Positions 25,817 through 33,609 of a DNA stretch of 64,000 nucleotides are shown here, in pieces. The translations under genes were made by a program, and so were the position numbers. The stretch lies in contig JARFXQ010000009.1 in NCBI GenBank assembly GCA_029194725.1, forward strand, positions 1 through 64,000, written 5' to 3'. Under the pieces are notes generated by a model, which worked only from the letters and a program-made list of their open reading frames with translations, did no database searches and was not told the origin of the DNA. The stretch comes from Nitrospira sp. (GTDB lineage: Bacteria; Nitrospirota; Nitrospiria; Nitrospirales; Nitrospiraceae). Position 1 is the first letter of the stretch; the number at the start of each line of letters is the position of its first letter.

Positions 25817-27121
25817 ATGTCAACGACTGCAGAACCACGCCTTGTACAACAGATTGAAGGTGCCCCTTGGGAGATCGAGGGATATCTCAACGTCGGTGGT
25901 TATGAAGCCTGGAAGCGTTGTGTCAAGGAGCTGAAAGCGATTCAAGTCATTGATGAGCTGAAGAAAGCCGGTCTGAGGGGGCGAGGCGGAGCAGGATTTC
26001 CGACGGGCATCAAATGGGACAAGGTTCTAAACCACCGAGTCCCAGAGCGATATTTTGTCTGTAATGCCGGTGAGCACGAGCCAGGCACCTTCAAAGACCG
26101 CTACCTATTGAAAACATTGCCGCACCAATTGATCGAAGGCTGTCTGATCGCGTCTCATACGGTCAAGGCAAAAGCGTCCTTCATTTATGTGAATCATGAG
26201 TACCATGAAGAGCAGCAGAATCTGAAGAAAGCGTTAGCCCAAGCGAGAGAAAGGGGACTTTTGGGAAAGAATGTGTTGGGCAGCGGAGTTGATATTGAGT
26301 TGGAGGTCTTTGAAGGCCATGGCAGCTACGTGGCGGGCGAAGAGACGGCCATGCTTGAGTCGATGCAGGGCCGTCCGGCTATGCCGCGACAGAAACCTCC
26401 GTTCTATCCGACGGACTTCGGCCTCTATGGCAAGCCGACACTAGTCAACAATGTGGAGACATTGTGCAACATTCCTAGGATTCTTCACAAAGGCGCCGCG
26501 TGGTTTACCCAAGTTGGAACGGAGAAGTGTCCAGGAACAATGATGTTTTCCTTGAGCGGCGCGATCAATCACCCCGGTGTGTACGAAATGCCGATGGGTG
26601 TGACGATCCGGGATCTGATCGAGCAATGCGGCGGCGGGGTTCCCAATGGTCGCAAGATCAAGGCCGTCTTTCCCGGTGGTCCGGCATTTTCAATGGTAAC
26701 GGCTGATCAGCTCAATCTTCCCATGGACTTCGATTCGTTGAAGAAAGCCGGCACAGGGCTAGGATCGGCCGGTGTGATCGTCGTCGATGATGCGACTTGT
26801 ATGGTGGCCAAGACGTTGCACTTTTCAGATTTTTTCAAGAACGAGAGTTGCGGGCAATGTCCCCCTTGCCGAATGGGGACCATCAACTTAGCCTCCCTGA
26901 TGACCAAGATTGAATCGGGACAGGGCACTCAAAAAGACCTGGACAGTCTGCTCCAGCTATGTGGATTCGTCAAAGGGACTGGGTACTGCACCCTCGTGAC
27001 TGGAGCCTCAGTATTGGTGCAAAGCAGTTTGAAACTATTCCGCCACGAATATGAGGAGCATATTCGGCTTCAGAGGTGTCCCTATCAGGAAGCGCCGGCG
27101 GGTGTTGGTGCTCATTCCTAG
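25817..27121 (+). CDS. nuoF: NuoF-like NADH-binding subunit, without nuoE
   Basis: Flavoprotein that oxidises NAD(P)H via FMN and passes electrons to a 4Fe-4S cluster. The FMN/NADH site GLRGRGGAGFPTGIKW is near residues 52-68, followed by CNAGEHEPGTFKDR, EGHGSYVAGEETAML and the cluster motif SCGQCPPCRMGT with a further Cys in LLQLCGF. Its 434 residues are normal for NuoF. No NuoE precedes it; a 2Fe-2S ferredoxin follows after 8 nt. It may supply the NADH end of the complex I encoded 9 kb downstream, which lacks E and F, or work as an NADH:ferredoxin module. The role is inferred; the family is firm. Confidence 0.92.
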   Translation: MSTTAEPRLVQQIEGAPWEIEGYLNVGGYEAWKRCVKELKAIQVIDELKKAGLRGRGGAGFPTGIKWDKVLNHRVPERYFVCNAGEHEPGTFKDRYLLKTLPHQLIEGCLIASHTVKAKASFIYVNHEYHEEQQNLKKALAQARERGLLGKNVLGSGVDIELEVFEGHGSYVAGEETAMLESMQGRPAMPRQKPPFYPTDFGLYGKPTLVNNVETLCNIPRILHKGAAWFTQVGTEKCPGTMMFSLSGAINHPGVYEMPMGVTIRDLIEQCGGGVPNGRKIKAVFPGGPAFSMVTADQLNLPMDFDSLKKAGTGLGSAGVIVVDDATCMVAKTLHFSDFFKNESCGQCPPCRMGTINLASLMTKIESGQGTQKDLDSLLQLCGFVKGTGYCTLVTGASVLVQSSLKLFRHEYEEHIRLQRCPYQEAPAGVGAHS

Positions 27122-27129
27122 GAGGAGTC

Positions 27130-27465
27130 ATGCCGCGGGTGACTTTTCTTCATTCGGACGGGCGAAGCGGGGAAGTGGAAGAGAACATTTCTCTCCTCGA
27201 TGCTGCAAAGGAAGTGGGGTTTCGGTTGAATCACGACTGTGGAGGAAATGCCTCCTGCACGACCTGCAGAGTGGAAGTTCAGATGGGGCATGAGCACCTC
27301 TCGGAGATCGATTTCGATGAGCAAGACTTGTTGGATCGAGAAGCATTGACAGAGCCATGGCATCGCCTTGCATGCCAGGCGCGTGTCTTGGGGGATGTCG
27401 TCGTGCGCGTGCCGGAAGCCAAATGGGAGAATCCGGCAACAGCCGCGACGGAAGCGCGGGGTTGA
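27130..27465 (+). CDS. fdx: [2Fe-2S] ferredoxin
   Basis: An 111-residue ferredoxin with C37-x5-C43-x2-C46 and C82 (DCGGNASCTTC ... LACQA), the adrenodoxin/plant-hybrid spacing used by Isc-type ferredoxins. Start ATG 27130 follows a TAGGAGGAG ribosome site and begins the beta-grasp fold directly (MPRVTFLHSDG). It sits 8 nt after the NuoF-like gene and 76 nt before erpA, suggesting electron delivery either to or from the NuoF-like protein or to iron-sulfur assembly. Confidence 0.93.
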   Translation: MPRVTFLHSDGRSGEVEENISLLDAAKEVGFRLNHDCGGNASCTTCRVEVQMGHEHLSEIDFDEQDLLDREALTEPWHRLACQARVLGDVVVRVPEAKWENPATAATEARG

Positions 27466-27481
27466 TATTCGAGAGAGAGGT

Positions 27482-27515
27482 GTTAGACTAACGTTCTAAC
27501 CCGTTGGTGCGGGTT
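27482..27515 (+). promoter_or_regulatory. Two overlapping hairpins ahead of erpA
   Basis: GTTAGA/TCTAAC (27482-27487 with 27495-27500) and AACCCG/CGGGTT (27498-27503 with 27510-27515) share three bases, so they are mutually exclusive if both fully pair. This could act as a leader switch or attenuator for erpA. Seen in sequence; function inferred. Confidence 0.3.
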
Positions 27516-27541
27516 GGACTGACCCATAGAGGAGGAAGACG

Positions 27542-27862
27542 ATGGTTACAATTACGTCGGTGGCGGAACAGAAGATCAAGGAGTTGATGGCCGAGGAAAA
27601 AGACGTTGTCGGATTGCGAGTGTATGTCCGCGGCGGCGGGTGCCATGGCTACCAGTACGGGATGGCCTTTGAATCAAAAATGGCCGAAGACGATACCGTT
27701 ATCGAAAAGGGTGATGTGAAGCTCATTATGGATTCTCAGAGTGCCCCATTGCTCCAAGGGGCGGAAGTCGACTATGTCGACAGCGTGCAGGGCTCTGGCT
27801 TTTCAATCAAGAATCCTCAGGCCAAAACGACATGCGGCTGCGGCAGCTCGTTTAGTGCGTAA
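27542..27862 (+). CDS. erpA: Iron-sulfur cluster insertion protein (ErpA/IscA family)
   Basis: A 106-residue A-type carrier that delivers Fe-S clusters to apo-enzymes. The three ligand cysteines are at C34 (GGGCHGYQYGM) and C98/C100 (TTCGCGSS). The length and the FSIKNPQAKTTCGCG end match ErpA. The GAGGAGGAAGACG ribosome site is strong. It lies in the same direction as nuoF-like and fdx, consistent with a Fe-S supply role for the redox genes around it. Confidence 0.93.
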   Translation: MVTITSVAEQKIKELMAEEKDVVGLRVYVRGGGCHGYQYGMAFESKMAEDDTVIEKGDVKLIMDSQSAPLLQGAEVDYVDSVQGSGFSIKNPQAKTTCGCGSSFSA

Positions 27863-27986
27863 GCCTGCCTGCGGAAGTGTCGTCGCGGGATCGCCGTAGA
27901 ATGTCGGCAATGGACCTCCGAGTGAGGGCCGCTCGTACCCTGAGCGGTCCTCACAGTTTATTCCACCCCAAGAGACCTGCAATCGA

Positions 27987-28391
27987 ATGTCACAGGTACA
28001 TGTGACAAGACGGTATCGTTTTTGCGCTGCACACAGGTTACACGCTGACCTCCTCTCGGAAGAAGAGAATTGGGCTGCCTTCGGAAAATGTAACAATCCA
28101 AATGGTCATGGGCATAACTATGTTGTGCTGGTCACAATCAAGAGTGGAACGGCGCAGGAATCGTGTAGCCTTGATCAACTCGACGGGCTGGTTAACGAGA
28201 GGATCATCGATCGCTTCGATCATGTGGACCTCAATCGTGACCCTGCATTTGCCGAACTAACCACAACTGGAGAGAACATCGTCAAACTAATTTGGGACAT
28301 CCTGGAGCCGCTATTGCCTAACGGCTGTCTACAAAAGGTCGGAGTCATCGAGACCAGAGACAACTACTTCGAATACGCAGGCGTTACCTAA
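27987..28391 (+). CDS. 6-pyruvoyltetrahydropterin synthase/QueD family
   Basis: A 134-residue zinc enzyme that converts dihydroneopterin triphosphate to a pyruvoyl- or carboxy-tetrahydropterin. Zinc ligands H16 (CAAHRL), H41 and H43 (NGHGHNY); catalytic C35 ([14 protein letters not shown]); and a C-terminal ETRDNYFEY glutamate that holds the pterin. The [11 protein letters not shown] form is typical of PTPS rather than short QueD chains. It is followed after 14 nt by folE, which makes its substrate. No queC/queE genes are in the window, so pterin synthesis is at least as likely as queuosine. Confidence 0.88.
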   Translation: MSQVHVTRRYRFCAAHRLHADLLSEEENWAAFGKCNNPNGHGHNYVVLVTIKSGTAQESCSLDQLDGLVNERIIDRFDHVDLNRDPAFAELTTTGENIVKLIWDILEPLLPNGCLQKVGVIETRDNYFEYAGVT

Positions 28392-28405
28392 CGAGACGAG
28401 GAAGC

Positions 28406-29056
28406 GTGGTGAATAGGCAACTGAAGAGAGAGAAGAAACGGGAATCGCCGGAAGACAGCAGCGGGAGTGGCAAACTCGCGGACCTACCGGTGCTCCAATC
28501 ACTGGTCACAGAGATGCTGCTCGCCTTAGGGGAGAAACCGAGTCGTAACGGTCTACTCAAAACACCGGAGCGTGTTGCCAACGCGCTGGCCTTCATGACG
28601 CAGGGCTACCAGCGCAATATCGACCATCTGTTGAACGGCGCCCTCTTTCCGATCGAGTACGACGAAATGGTCATAGTCAAAGACATCGATTTCTTCAGCA
28701 TGTGTGAACACCATCTGCTTCCATTTTTTGGCAGAGTCCATGTCGGCTACTTGCCCAACAAGAAAGTCGTCGGGCTGAGTAAGATCCCCCGGATCGTCGA
28801 TATGTTCGCTAGGCGACTACAAGTACAAGAACGACTGACGGTTCAAATCGCCGAAACGTTGAGCACCAAGCTGAATGCACATGGTGTCGGGGTCGTCGCC
28901 GAAGCGCGACACCTTTGCATGATGATGCGCGGGGTGGAAAAACAGAACACGGTCGCCGTCACCAGTTCTATGCTGGGAGCATTCCGTAGTCAATCACAGA
29001 CGCGCCTGGAATTTTTAAAATTAATTCGTCGCGGCAGCGTCGGTGACTCAGACTGA
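28406..29056 (+). CDS. folE: GTP cyclohydrolase I
   Basis: A 216-residue type I enzyme making dihydroneopterin triphosphate from GTP, the first step of folate and pterin synthesis. Zinc ligands C100, H103 ([10 protein letters not shown]) and C171 (RHLCMMMRG) are present, as are [23 protein letters not shown] and TSSMLGAFR. The N-terminal 25 residues are charged and outside the family core. Translation starts at GTG 28406 (or GTG 28409), with GAGGAAG just upstream. It is paired with the PTPS gene. Confidence 0.95.
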   Translation: MVNRQLKREKKRESPEDSSGSGKLADLPVLQSLVTEMLLALGEKPSRNGLLKTPERVANALAFMTQGYQRNIDHLLNGALFPIEYDEMVIVKDIDFFSMCEHHLLPFFGRVHVGYLPNKKVVGLSKIPRIVDMFARRLQVQERLTVQIAETLSTKLNAHGVGVVAEARHLCMMMRGVEKQNTVAVTSSMLGAFRSQSQTRLEFLKLIRRGSVGDSD

Positions 29057-29088
29057 GTTCTCAGCGATTGCCCAGTCAGCCGCCCTGT

Positions 29089-29883
29089 TTATCCCGTAAC
29101 ATGCAGCACAAAGGAACGAATGGTTGCATTGAACTGATCCGGCTCTTCCAGGTTCGAGAGATGGGCGGCGGCTGGAATGACGACCAAACGGGCGCCGGGA
29201 ATCTGGTCGGCCATCAGTTTAGCGTCCGCCGGTGGAGTGGGAAGGTCCAGTTCACCGACGATGATCTGGGTAGGGTAGGCAATCTGTTTCAACAATGGGA
29301 CAGAATCGACCCTCTCGGCCATCGCCATTAAATCTCCGACAATGCCGCTGACTTGATTACTCTCAATCATCGTGCGCACTCGTCGCACCAGCTCCGGTCT
29401 CGTCCGGATCGTTGCGGGACTCAGCAATTTCGGAATCATGATGTCGGCAACAGCGCTCGCCCCTTGTTTATACGCGATCTGAGCCAGTTCAAACCGTGCC
29501 TGCCTCCCTTCGTCGGTATCTGCCTGGGCTCTCGTGTCGGCTAAGACCATACCTTTCACACGGTCGGAGTACTTTCGGTAGAACGCGAAGAGGAGGTACC
29601 CTCCCATGGAAAGTCCGACGAAGACGGCTTGTCGGATCGACAAATAATCAAGCAGACCACATACATCATCGGCTGCTTGATCGAGAGAATAGTGCCAGAG
29701 CGGTGCATCGGATTCACCATGCCCGCGCAGGTCGATCGTAACGACTCGATGCTGTGAGGAAAGCGCCTTCTCCTGGTCCACCCACATGGTCCGGTTGAGC
29801 GGGAAGGCATGGAGAAAGACGAGGGGAAAACCGGTCCCCTGATCGTCGAATGCGAGGGTGATGCCGTTGATGTTGGCTTGCAC
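29089..29883 (-). CDS. Alpha/beta-fold hydrolase
   Basis: A 264-residue soluble hydrolase. Oxyanion region VFLHAFPLNRTMW, nucleophile elbow GLSMGGYL (catalytic Ser), an acid in VGELDLPTPPADA and a His in AAHLSNLEEPDQF complete the triad. It is most like the 3-oxoadipate enol-lactonase/BioH-type group, but the substrate is not determined by sequence. It is divergent from rarA; the two starts are 115 nt apart. Confidence 0.88.
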   Translation of the reverse strand: MQANINGITLAFDDQGTGFPLVFLHAFPLNRTMWVDQEKALSSQHRVVTIDLRGHGESDAPLWHYSLDQAADDVCGLLDYLSIRQAVFVGLSMGGYLLFAFYRKYSDRVKGMVLADTRAQADTDEGRQARFELAQIAYKQGASAVADIMIPKLLSPATIRTRPELVRRVRTMIESNQVSGIVGDLMAMAERVDSVPLLKQIAYPTQIIVGELDLPTPPADAKLMADQIPGARLVVIPAAAHLSNLEEPDQFNATIRSFVLHVTG

Positions 29884-29998
29884 GGCCTTTTCCGTAGTAG
29901 GCTGCTGCCTTCGTACCGTCGACTGGCTGCAGGGTCAAGAGGTCGTTTGCGATCATGCCAAGCGACGTATACAATTCCCGCTATTCTCAAGGAGTAAG

Positions 29999-31294
29999 AT
30001 GAGCCCCTCTCGTGATCAGACTCCTGATTTATTCACCTCTGATGCCCCCAAAGATACGGTCGTGGCCCCACTCGCGGAACGGATGCGGCCGCGGCAGTTT
30101 GCGGATTTTGTGGGGCAAGAGGATATCACGGCACAGGATCGACCGCTACGGCGGGCCATCGAGTCCGATCAGCTCTCGTCCACGATCTTCTGGGGACCGC
30201 CCGGCTCAGGGAAGACGACGCTCGCCCATCTCATTGCCCGGCATACGAAGGGGCAGTTTGTTCCGTTCTCGGCTGTGACCAGCGGAGTACCCGAGTTGCG
30301 CACCATCCTCAAGGCAGCCGAACAACGCCGAGCGATCAGCGGGCAGAGGACGATCTTGTTTGTCGACGAAATCCACCGCTTCAACAAGGCGCAACAGGAT
30401 GCCTTTCTTCCTCATGTCGAACGCGGCAGCATCATTCTCGTCGGGGCGACCACGGAGAATCCTTCCTTCGAGGTTATCAGCCCGCTACTGTCGCGGTCTT
30501 TGGTCGTTGTTCTCAAACCGCTTACTGAGGAGGCGTTGGGTCTGATTCTTGATCGCGCGCTAGCCGACGTCGAACGGGGGCTAGGCTGGTACAAAGCGCA
30601 GTGCTCACCGGAAGCCCGACAGCGGCTGATCTCGTTCAGCAACGGTGATGCGCGGGCAGTACTGACATCGTTGGAGTTCGTAGTGACGCAAGCGCCCGCT
30701 GGGCATGATGGCACGCGCGCGATCACTAAAGCGACGTTGGAAGCCGCGCTGGGGAGGAAGGCACTGCGGTACGACAAGACGGGCGAAGAACACTACAACG
30801 TCATCTCGGCCTACATCAAAAGCCTTCGTGATTCCGATCCGAACGGGGCGCTCTATTGGCTCGCCCGTATGTTGGAAGCCGGCGAAGATCCGAAATTCAT
30901 CGCAAGGCGGATGGTGATCTTTGCATCCGAAGATATCGGCAATGCCGACCCCCTGGCTCTGATGGTTGCCATGTCTGTCGCACAGGCCGTTCAATTTGTG
31001 GGGCTGCCTGAGACGCAGATCAATCTGGCTCAAGGCACGACGTATCTCGCTTCGGGACCCAAAGACAACGCGTCCTATGTCGGTCTGTTGGAGGCTCTCC
31101 AGGACGTCAAAGCCCATGGAAATCTTGGAGTTCCCCTCCATCTTCGGAATGCCGTGACCTCGTTGATGAAGGGATTGGGCTATGGAAATGAGTATCGCTA
31201 TGTCCATGACGACCCATCGGCACGAACTGAACAAACCCACCTACCTCCTGCGCTGAAAGATCGACGGTATTACCGCCCTAAACCGTCGGAATAG
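29999..31294 (+). CDS. rarA: Replication-associated recombination protein A
   Basis: AAA+ ATPase (RarA/MgsA/WRNIP1 family) that acts at stalled replication forks. A 431-residue protein from ATG 29999, which follows an AAGGAGTAAG ribosome site. RMRPRQFADFVGQEDI opens the core, with Walker A GPPGSGKTTL, Walker B LFVDEIHRF, sensor 1 VGATTENPSFE and arginine finger LLSRS. The C-terminal tetramerisation domain carries EDIGNADPLAL and the conserved YxYVHDDP-like YRYVHDDP. Longer upstream frames overlap the divergent hydrolase and are not credible. Confidence 0.95.
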   Translation: MSPSRDQTPDLFTSDAPKDTVVAPLAERMRPRQFADFVGQEDITAQDRPLRRAIESDQLSSTIFWGPPGSGKTTLAHLIARHTKGQFVPFSAVTSGVPELRTILKAAEQRRAISGQRTILFVDEIHRFNKAQQDAFLPHVERGSIILVGATTENPSFEVISPLLSRSLVVVLKPLTEEALGLILDRALADVERGLGWYKAQCSPEARQRLISFSNGDARAVLTSLEFVVTQAPAGHDGTRAITKATLEAALGRKALRYDKTGEEHYNVISAYIKSLRDSDPNGALYWLARMLEAGEDPKFIARRMVIFASEDIGNADPLALMVAMSVAQAVQFVGLPETQINLAQGTTYLASGPKDNASYVGLLEALQDVKAHGNLGVPLHLRNAVTSLMKGLGYGNEYRYVHDDPSARTEQTHLPPALKDRRYYRPKPSE

Positions 31295-31309
31295 GGCCAA
31301 TTATCCTCT

Positions 31310-31337
31310 TTTACTTTCCTGTCTAATCGGTTATACT
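31310..31337 (+). promoter_or_regulatory. Candidate promoter giving a leaderless PilZ transcript
   Basis: TTTACT (31310-31315), a 16-nt spacer and TATACT (31332-31337). The expected start at about 31344 is immediately ahead of ATG 31345, and there is no ribosome site. Confidence 0.45.
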
Positions 31338-31344
31338 TAGACCA

Positions 31345-31737
31345 ATGAAGCGTGCAGAAGGAAAATCGTCACCTGGTGTGGCAGCACTGAGCGAGCGGAG
31401 AAAATTTGTCCGGGCCACGTTGGTCGGCTCCGCCTTGATGTCGCCGAAAAGCGGCGGGCGCGGCTGTACCGCGGTCTTGGATAATGTGAACAAGATCGGA
31501 GCCGGTCTTCACACCAAAGATCGCTTCCCTCCGAATGAAAAGGTCACTGTTTCACTCGCCTTCCTCGATTCCGATCGAGTCGAGCAACAGGAAAAGCTCG
31601 ATGGGACCGTCGCCTGGGTAAGGCCCTGGGATAAAAAGGGATTCTTGATCGGGGTCGTCTGGGATGAGTTGGTGACGAAAGAGAAGAACCGCTGGCTGTA
31701 TTACTACCTCGAGGAAACTCTCAAGGCCTCTGTTTAA
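31345..31737 (+). CDS. PilZ-domain-like protein
   Basis: A 130-residue soluble protein with the layout of a single PilZ domain, which binds cyclic di-GMP. An ERRKFVR stretch (RxxxR element) is near residue 18, followed by strands and a degenerate second motif LDNVNKIGAGLHT where D/NxSxxG is expected. LDGTVAWVRPWDKKGFLIGVVWDEL resembles the barrel's last strands. The second motif is imperfect, so ligand binding is uncertain. It follows rarA by 50 nt but seems to have its own promoter. Confidence 0.7.
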   Translation: MKRAEGKSSPGVAALSERRKFVRATLVGSALMSPKSGGRGCTAVLDNVNKIGAGLHTKDRFPPNEKVTVSLAFLDSDRVEQQEKLDGTVAWVRPWDKKGFLIGVVWDELVTKEKNRWLYYYLEETLKASV

Positions 31738-31751
31738 CCATAAAACGGCGG

Positions 31752-32168
31752 TCACCGTCTCCTGTCGGCGCAGCTTTGGAGGCCCAGAGGGCTCGCTGTT
31801 GAGAACAGGAATGTCGTGACGGCGCGGGCGAGAATCAACCGCAGGCGTTTGGCATCGGTCCACTGCTCCGCAGTCGTTTTCAACGTACGCAGCAAGCCCG
31901 CCAAGTTGGTCAGCACGGCTTGGATGGTCGCGCGCTTGGTATGCAAGCTGGTGATCGTGAGGCCTGTGTGTACGGCGTGTTGCCTGCGCGTGGCGATGCC
32001 ATACTGCACCAGCGGCCGACTGGAGATCGCCTCGCAGTGCTTGTACGGCTGGGCGAGCCGCACGAGCAGCGTCCACCAGTTGCAGACGAGCCCCACCAGC
32101 CGTGCCATGAACCGGCAGCGCGCCAGATCCTGCGTCGTAGAGCTGCCCCAGCCCCATTGATGCGTCAG
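31752..32168 (-). pseudogene. IS1380-family transposase remnant (C-terminal part)
   Basis: The frame is open from 32261 but matches the IS1380 transposase only from about 32168: LTHQWGWGSSTTQDLARCRF, then LVCNWWTLLVRLAQPYKHCEAISSRPLV, TGLTITSLH and TAEQWTDAKRLRLILARAV. These are the end of the DDE domain and the C-terminal helices; the catalytic first Asp and the N-terminal half are missing. No terminal inverted repeats are evident. The dense codon pattern shows it decayed recently. Confidence 0.82.
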
Positions 32169-32301
32169 CCCACCACCGGGACGCCATCCAACATATTCTG
32201 GCCCACACTGACACTGGCCGAACAATGATTCCTTGATTCTGACTTTTCTGCTTATAATCATCCATTCTAACCCACTTTCCCCACTTGTCGTCGGTGATCT
32301 G

Positions 32302-33519
32302 ATGACGGAAAGGGCCTCAGTTCAGTGCTGCATTACCAGTGGAGGGCCGGCCGGCATGATGCTGGGCCTGTTGCTGGCTCGGGCTGGCGTCTCGGTGATG
32401 ATCCTGGAAAAGCACGCGGATTTTCTGCGGGATTTTCGCGGCGACACATTGCACCCCTCGACCTTGGAAATCATCCATGAGCTGGGGCTGCTGGAACGCT
32501 TCCTTCGATTGCCCCACCAGAAGGTATCGCGGATCAATGCACGATTCGGCGATTTGGAGTTCACGGTAGCGGACTTCTCTCATCTGTCGAGTCAATGCCG
32601 TTACGTCGCCTTCATGCCGCAGTGGGACTTTCTTAACTTTCTCGCGGACGAGGGAAGCCGGTATCCAACCTTTCAGGTTCGCATGAGTGCGGAGGTGACG
32701 GACTTGATCGAGGTCGGTGGTTCAGTCGTTGGGCTTCGCGCTGAAACGACAACAGGGTCCCTGGAAGTTCGCACTGCGCTCATCGTGGGGGCCGATGGCC
32801 GCGACTCGATTGTTCGTAAGAGGGCGGGTCTGTCCGTAGAAGAGTTCGGCGCTCCTATGGATGTCCTCTGGTTTCGATTGTCACGCCGTCACGACGACCC
32901 AGGCGATCCGATGGGCCGCTTCGATGCCGGTCGAATTTTCATCATGCTGAACAGGAGTGACTACTGGCAATGCGGTTTCGTCATTGCCAAGGGGTCGTTC
33001 AATGAGATTCGAGCACATGGTCTCCCGCTGTTCCGCGACAGTGTGGCAAAGCTGGCCTCGTTTGCTGGAGAGCGCGTCCACGAACTGCAAGACTGGGAAC
33101 AGATCAAACTCCTGACGGTACAAGTCGATCGGTTGCGGCAGTGGTATAAACCCGGACTCCTCTCTATCGGAGATGCGGCCCACGCCATGTCGCCGGTCGG
33201 GGGAGTCGGCATCAACCTGGCGATTCAGGATGCAGTGGCGGCGGCAAATCTGTTAGTACAACCGTTGCGTGATGGGCGATTGACCGAAGCGGACTTGGCC
33301 GAAGTGCAAACCCGCCGTATGTGGCCGACCCAGCTGACTCAGCGTGGCCAACTCATTGTCCAAAACCGCGTCATCAGACCTGTACTGGATCGCAAGGTTT
33401 CGCTGTCGCCCCCTTGGGCCGTCCGGCTCCTTGCCCGGTTCCCCGTTCTTCGTCGTATTCCCGCCAGGATAATCGGGCTCGGCATCAGACCTGAGCATGT
33501 AGGGACACCGATGGGTTAG
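32302..33519 (+). CDS. FAD-dependent monooxygenase (UbiH/PHBH type)
   Basis: A 405-residue flavoprotein hydroxylase. The N-terminal dinucleotide site ITSGGPAGMMLGLLLARAG carries Ser where GxGxxG usually begins. Also present are the FAD ribose Glu (ILEKH), the VGADGRDSIVRKRAGL motif and the second FAD motif GDAAHAMSPVGGVGINLAIQDA, as in aromatic-ring hydroxylases. Start ATG 32302 comes after GGTGATCTG; the frame upstream is transposon flank. It lies directly downstream of the IS1380 remnant. A quinone- or tetracycline-like aromatic substrate is possible; not determined. Confidence 0.88.
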   Translation: MTERASVQCCITSGGPAGMMLGLLLARAGVSVMILEKHADFLRDFRGDTLHPSTLEIIHELGLLERFLRLPHQKVSRINARFGDLEFTVADFSHLSSQCRYVAFMPQWDFLNFLADEGSRYPTFQVRMSAEVTDLIEVGGSVVGLRAETTTGSLEVRTALIVGADGRDSIVRKRAGLSVEEFGAPMDVLWFRLSRRHDDPGDPMGRFDAGRIFIMLNRSDYWQCGFVIAKGSFNEIRAHGLPLFRDSVAKLASFAGERVHELQDWEQIKLLTVQVDRLRQWYKPGLLSIGDAAHAMSPVGGVGINLAIQDAVAAANLLVQPLRDGRLTEADLAEVQTRRMWPTQLTQRGQLIVQNRVIRPVLDRKVSLSPPWAVRLLARFPVLRRIPARIIGLGIRPEHVGTPMG

Positions 33520-33609
33520 CCAAGTTGGTTTCGGAACGCCATCGAATGGTCGACTGGGAGTCGTGAGAATGAATGGCGGGAGGGTTTTTTGCAACCTGCT
33601 AAATCGACG

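Noticed and set aside
31552-32265. A 237-codon minus-strand frame overlapping the IS1380 remnant and the PilZ gene
   Set aside because: It is a shifted frame of the transposase remnant; the frame ending at 31752 carries the real similarity.
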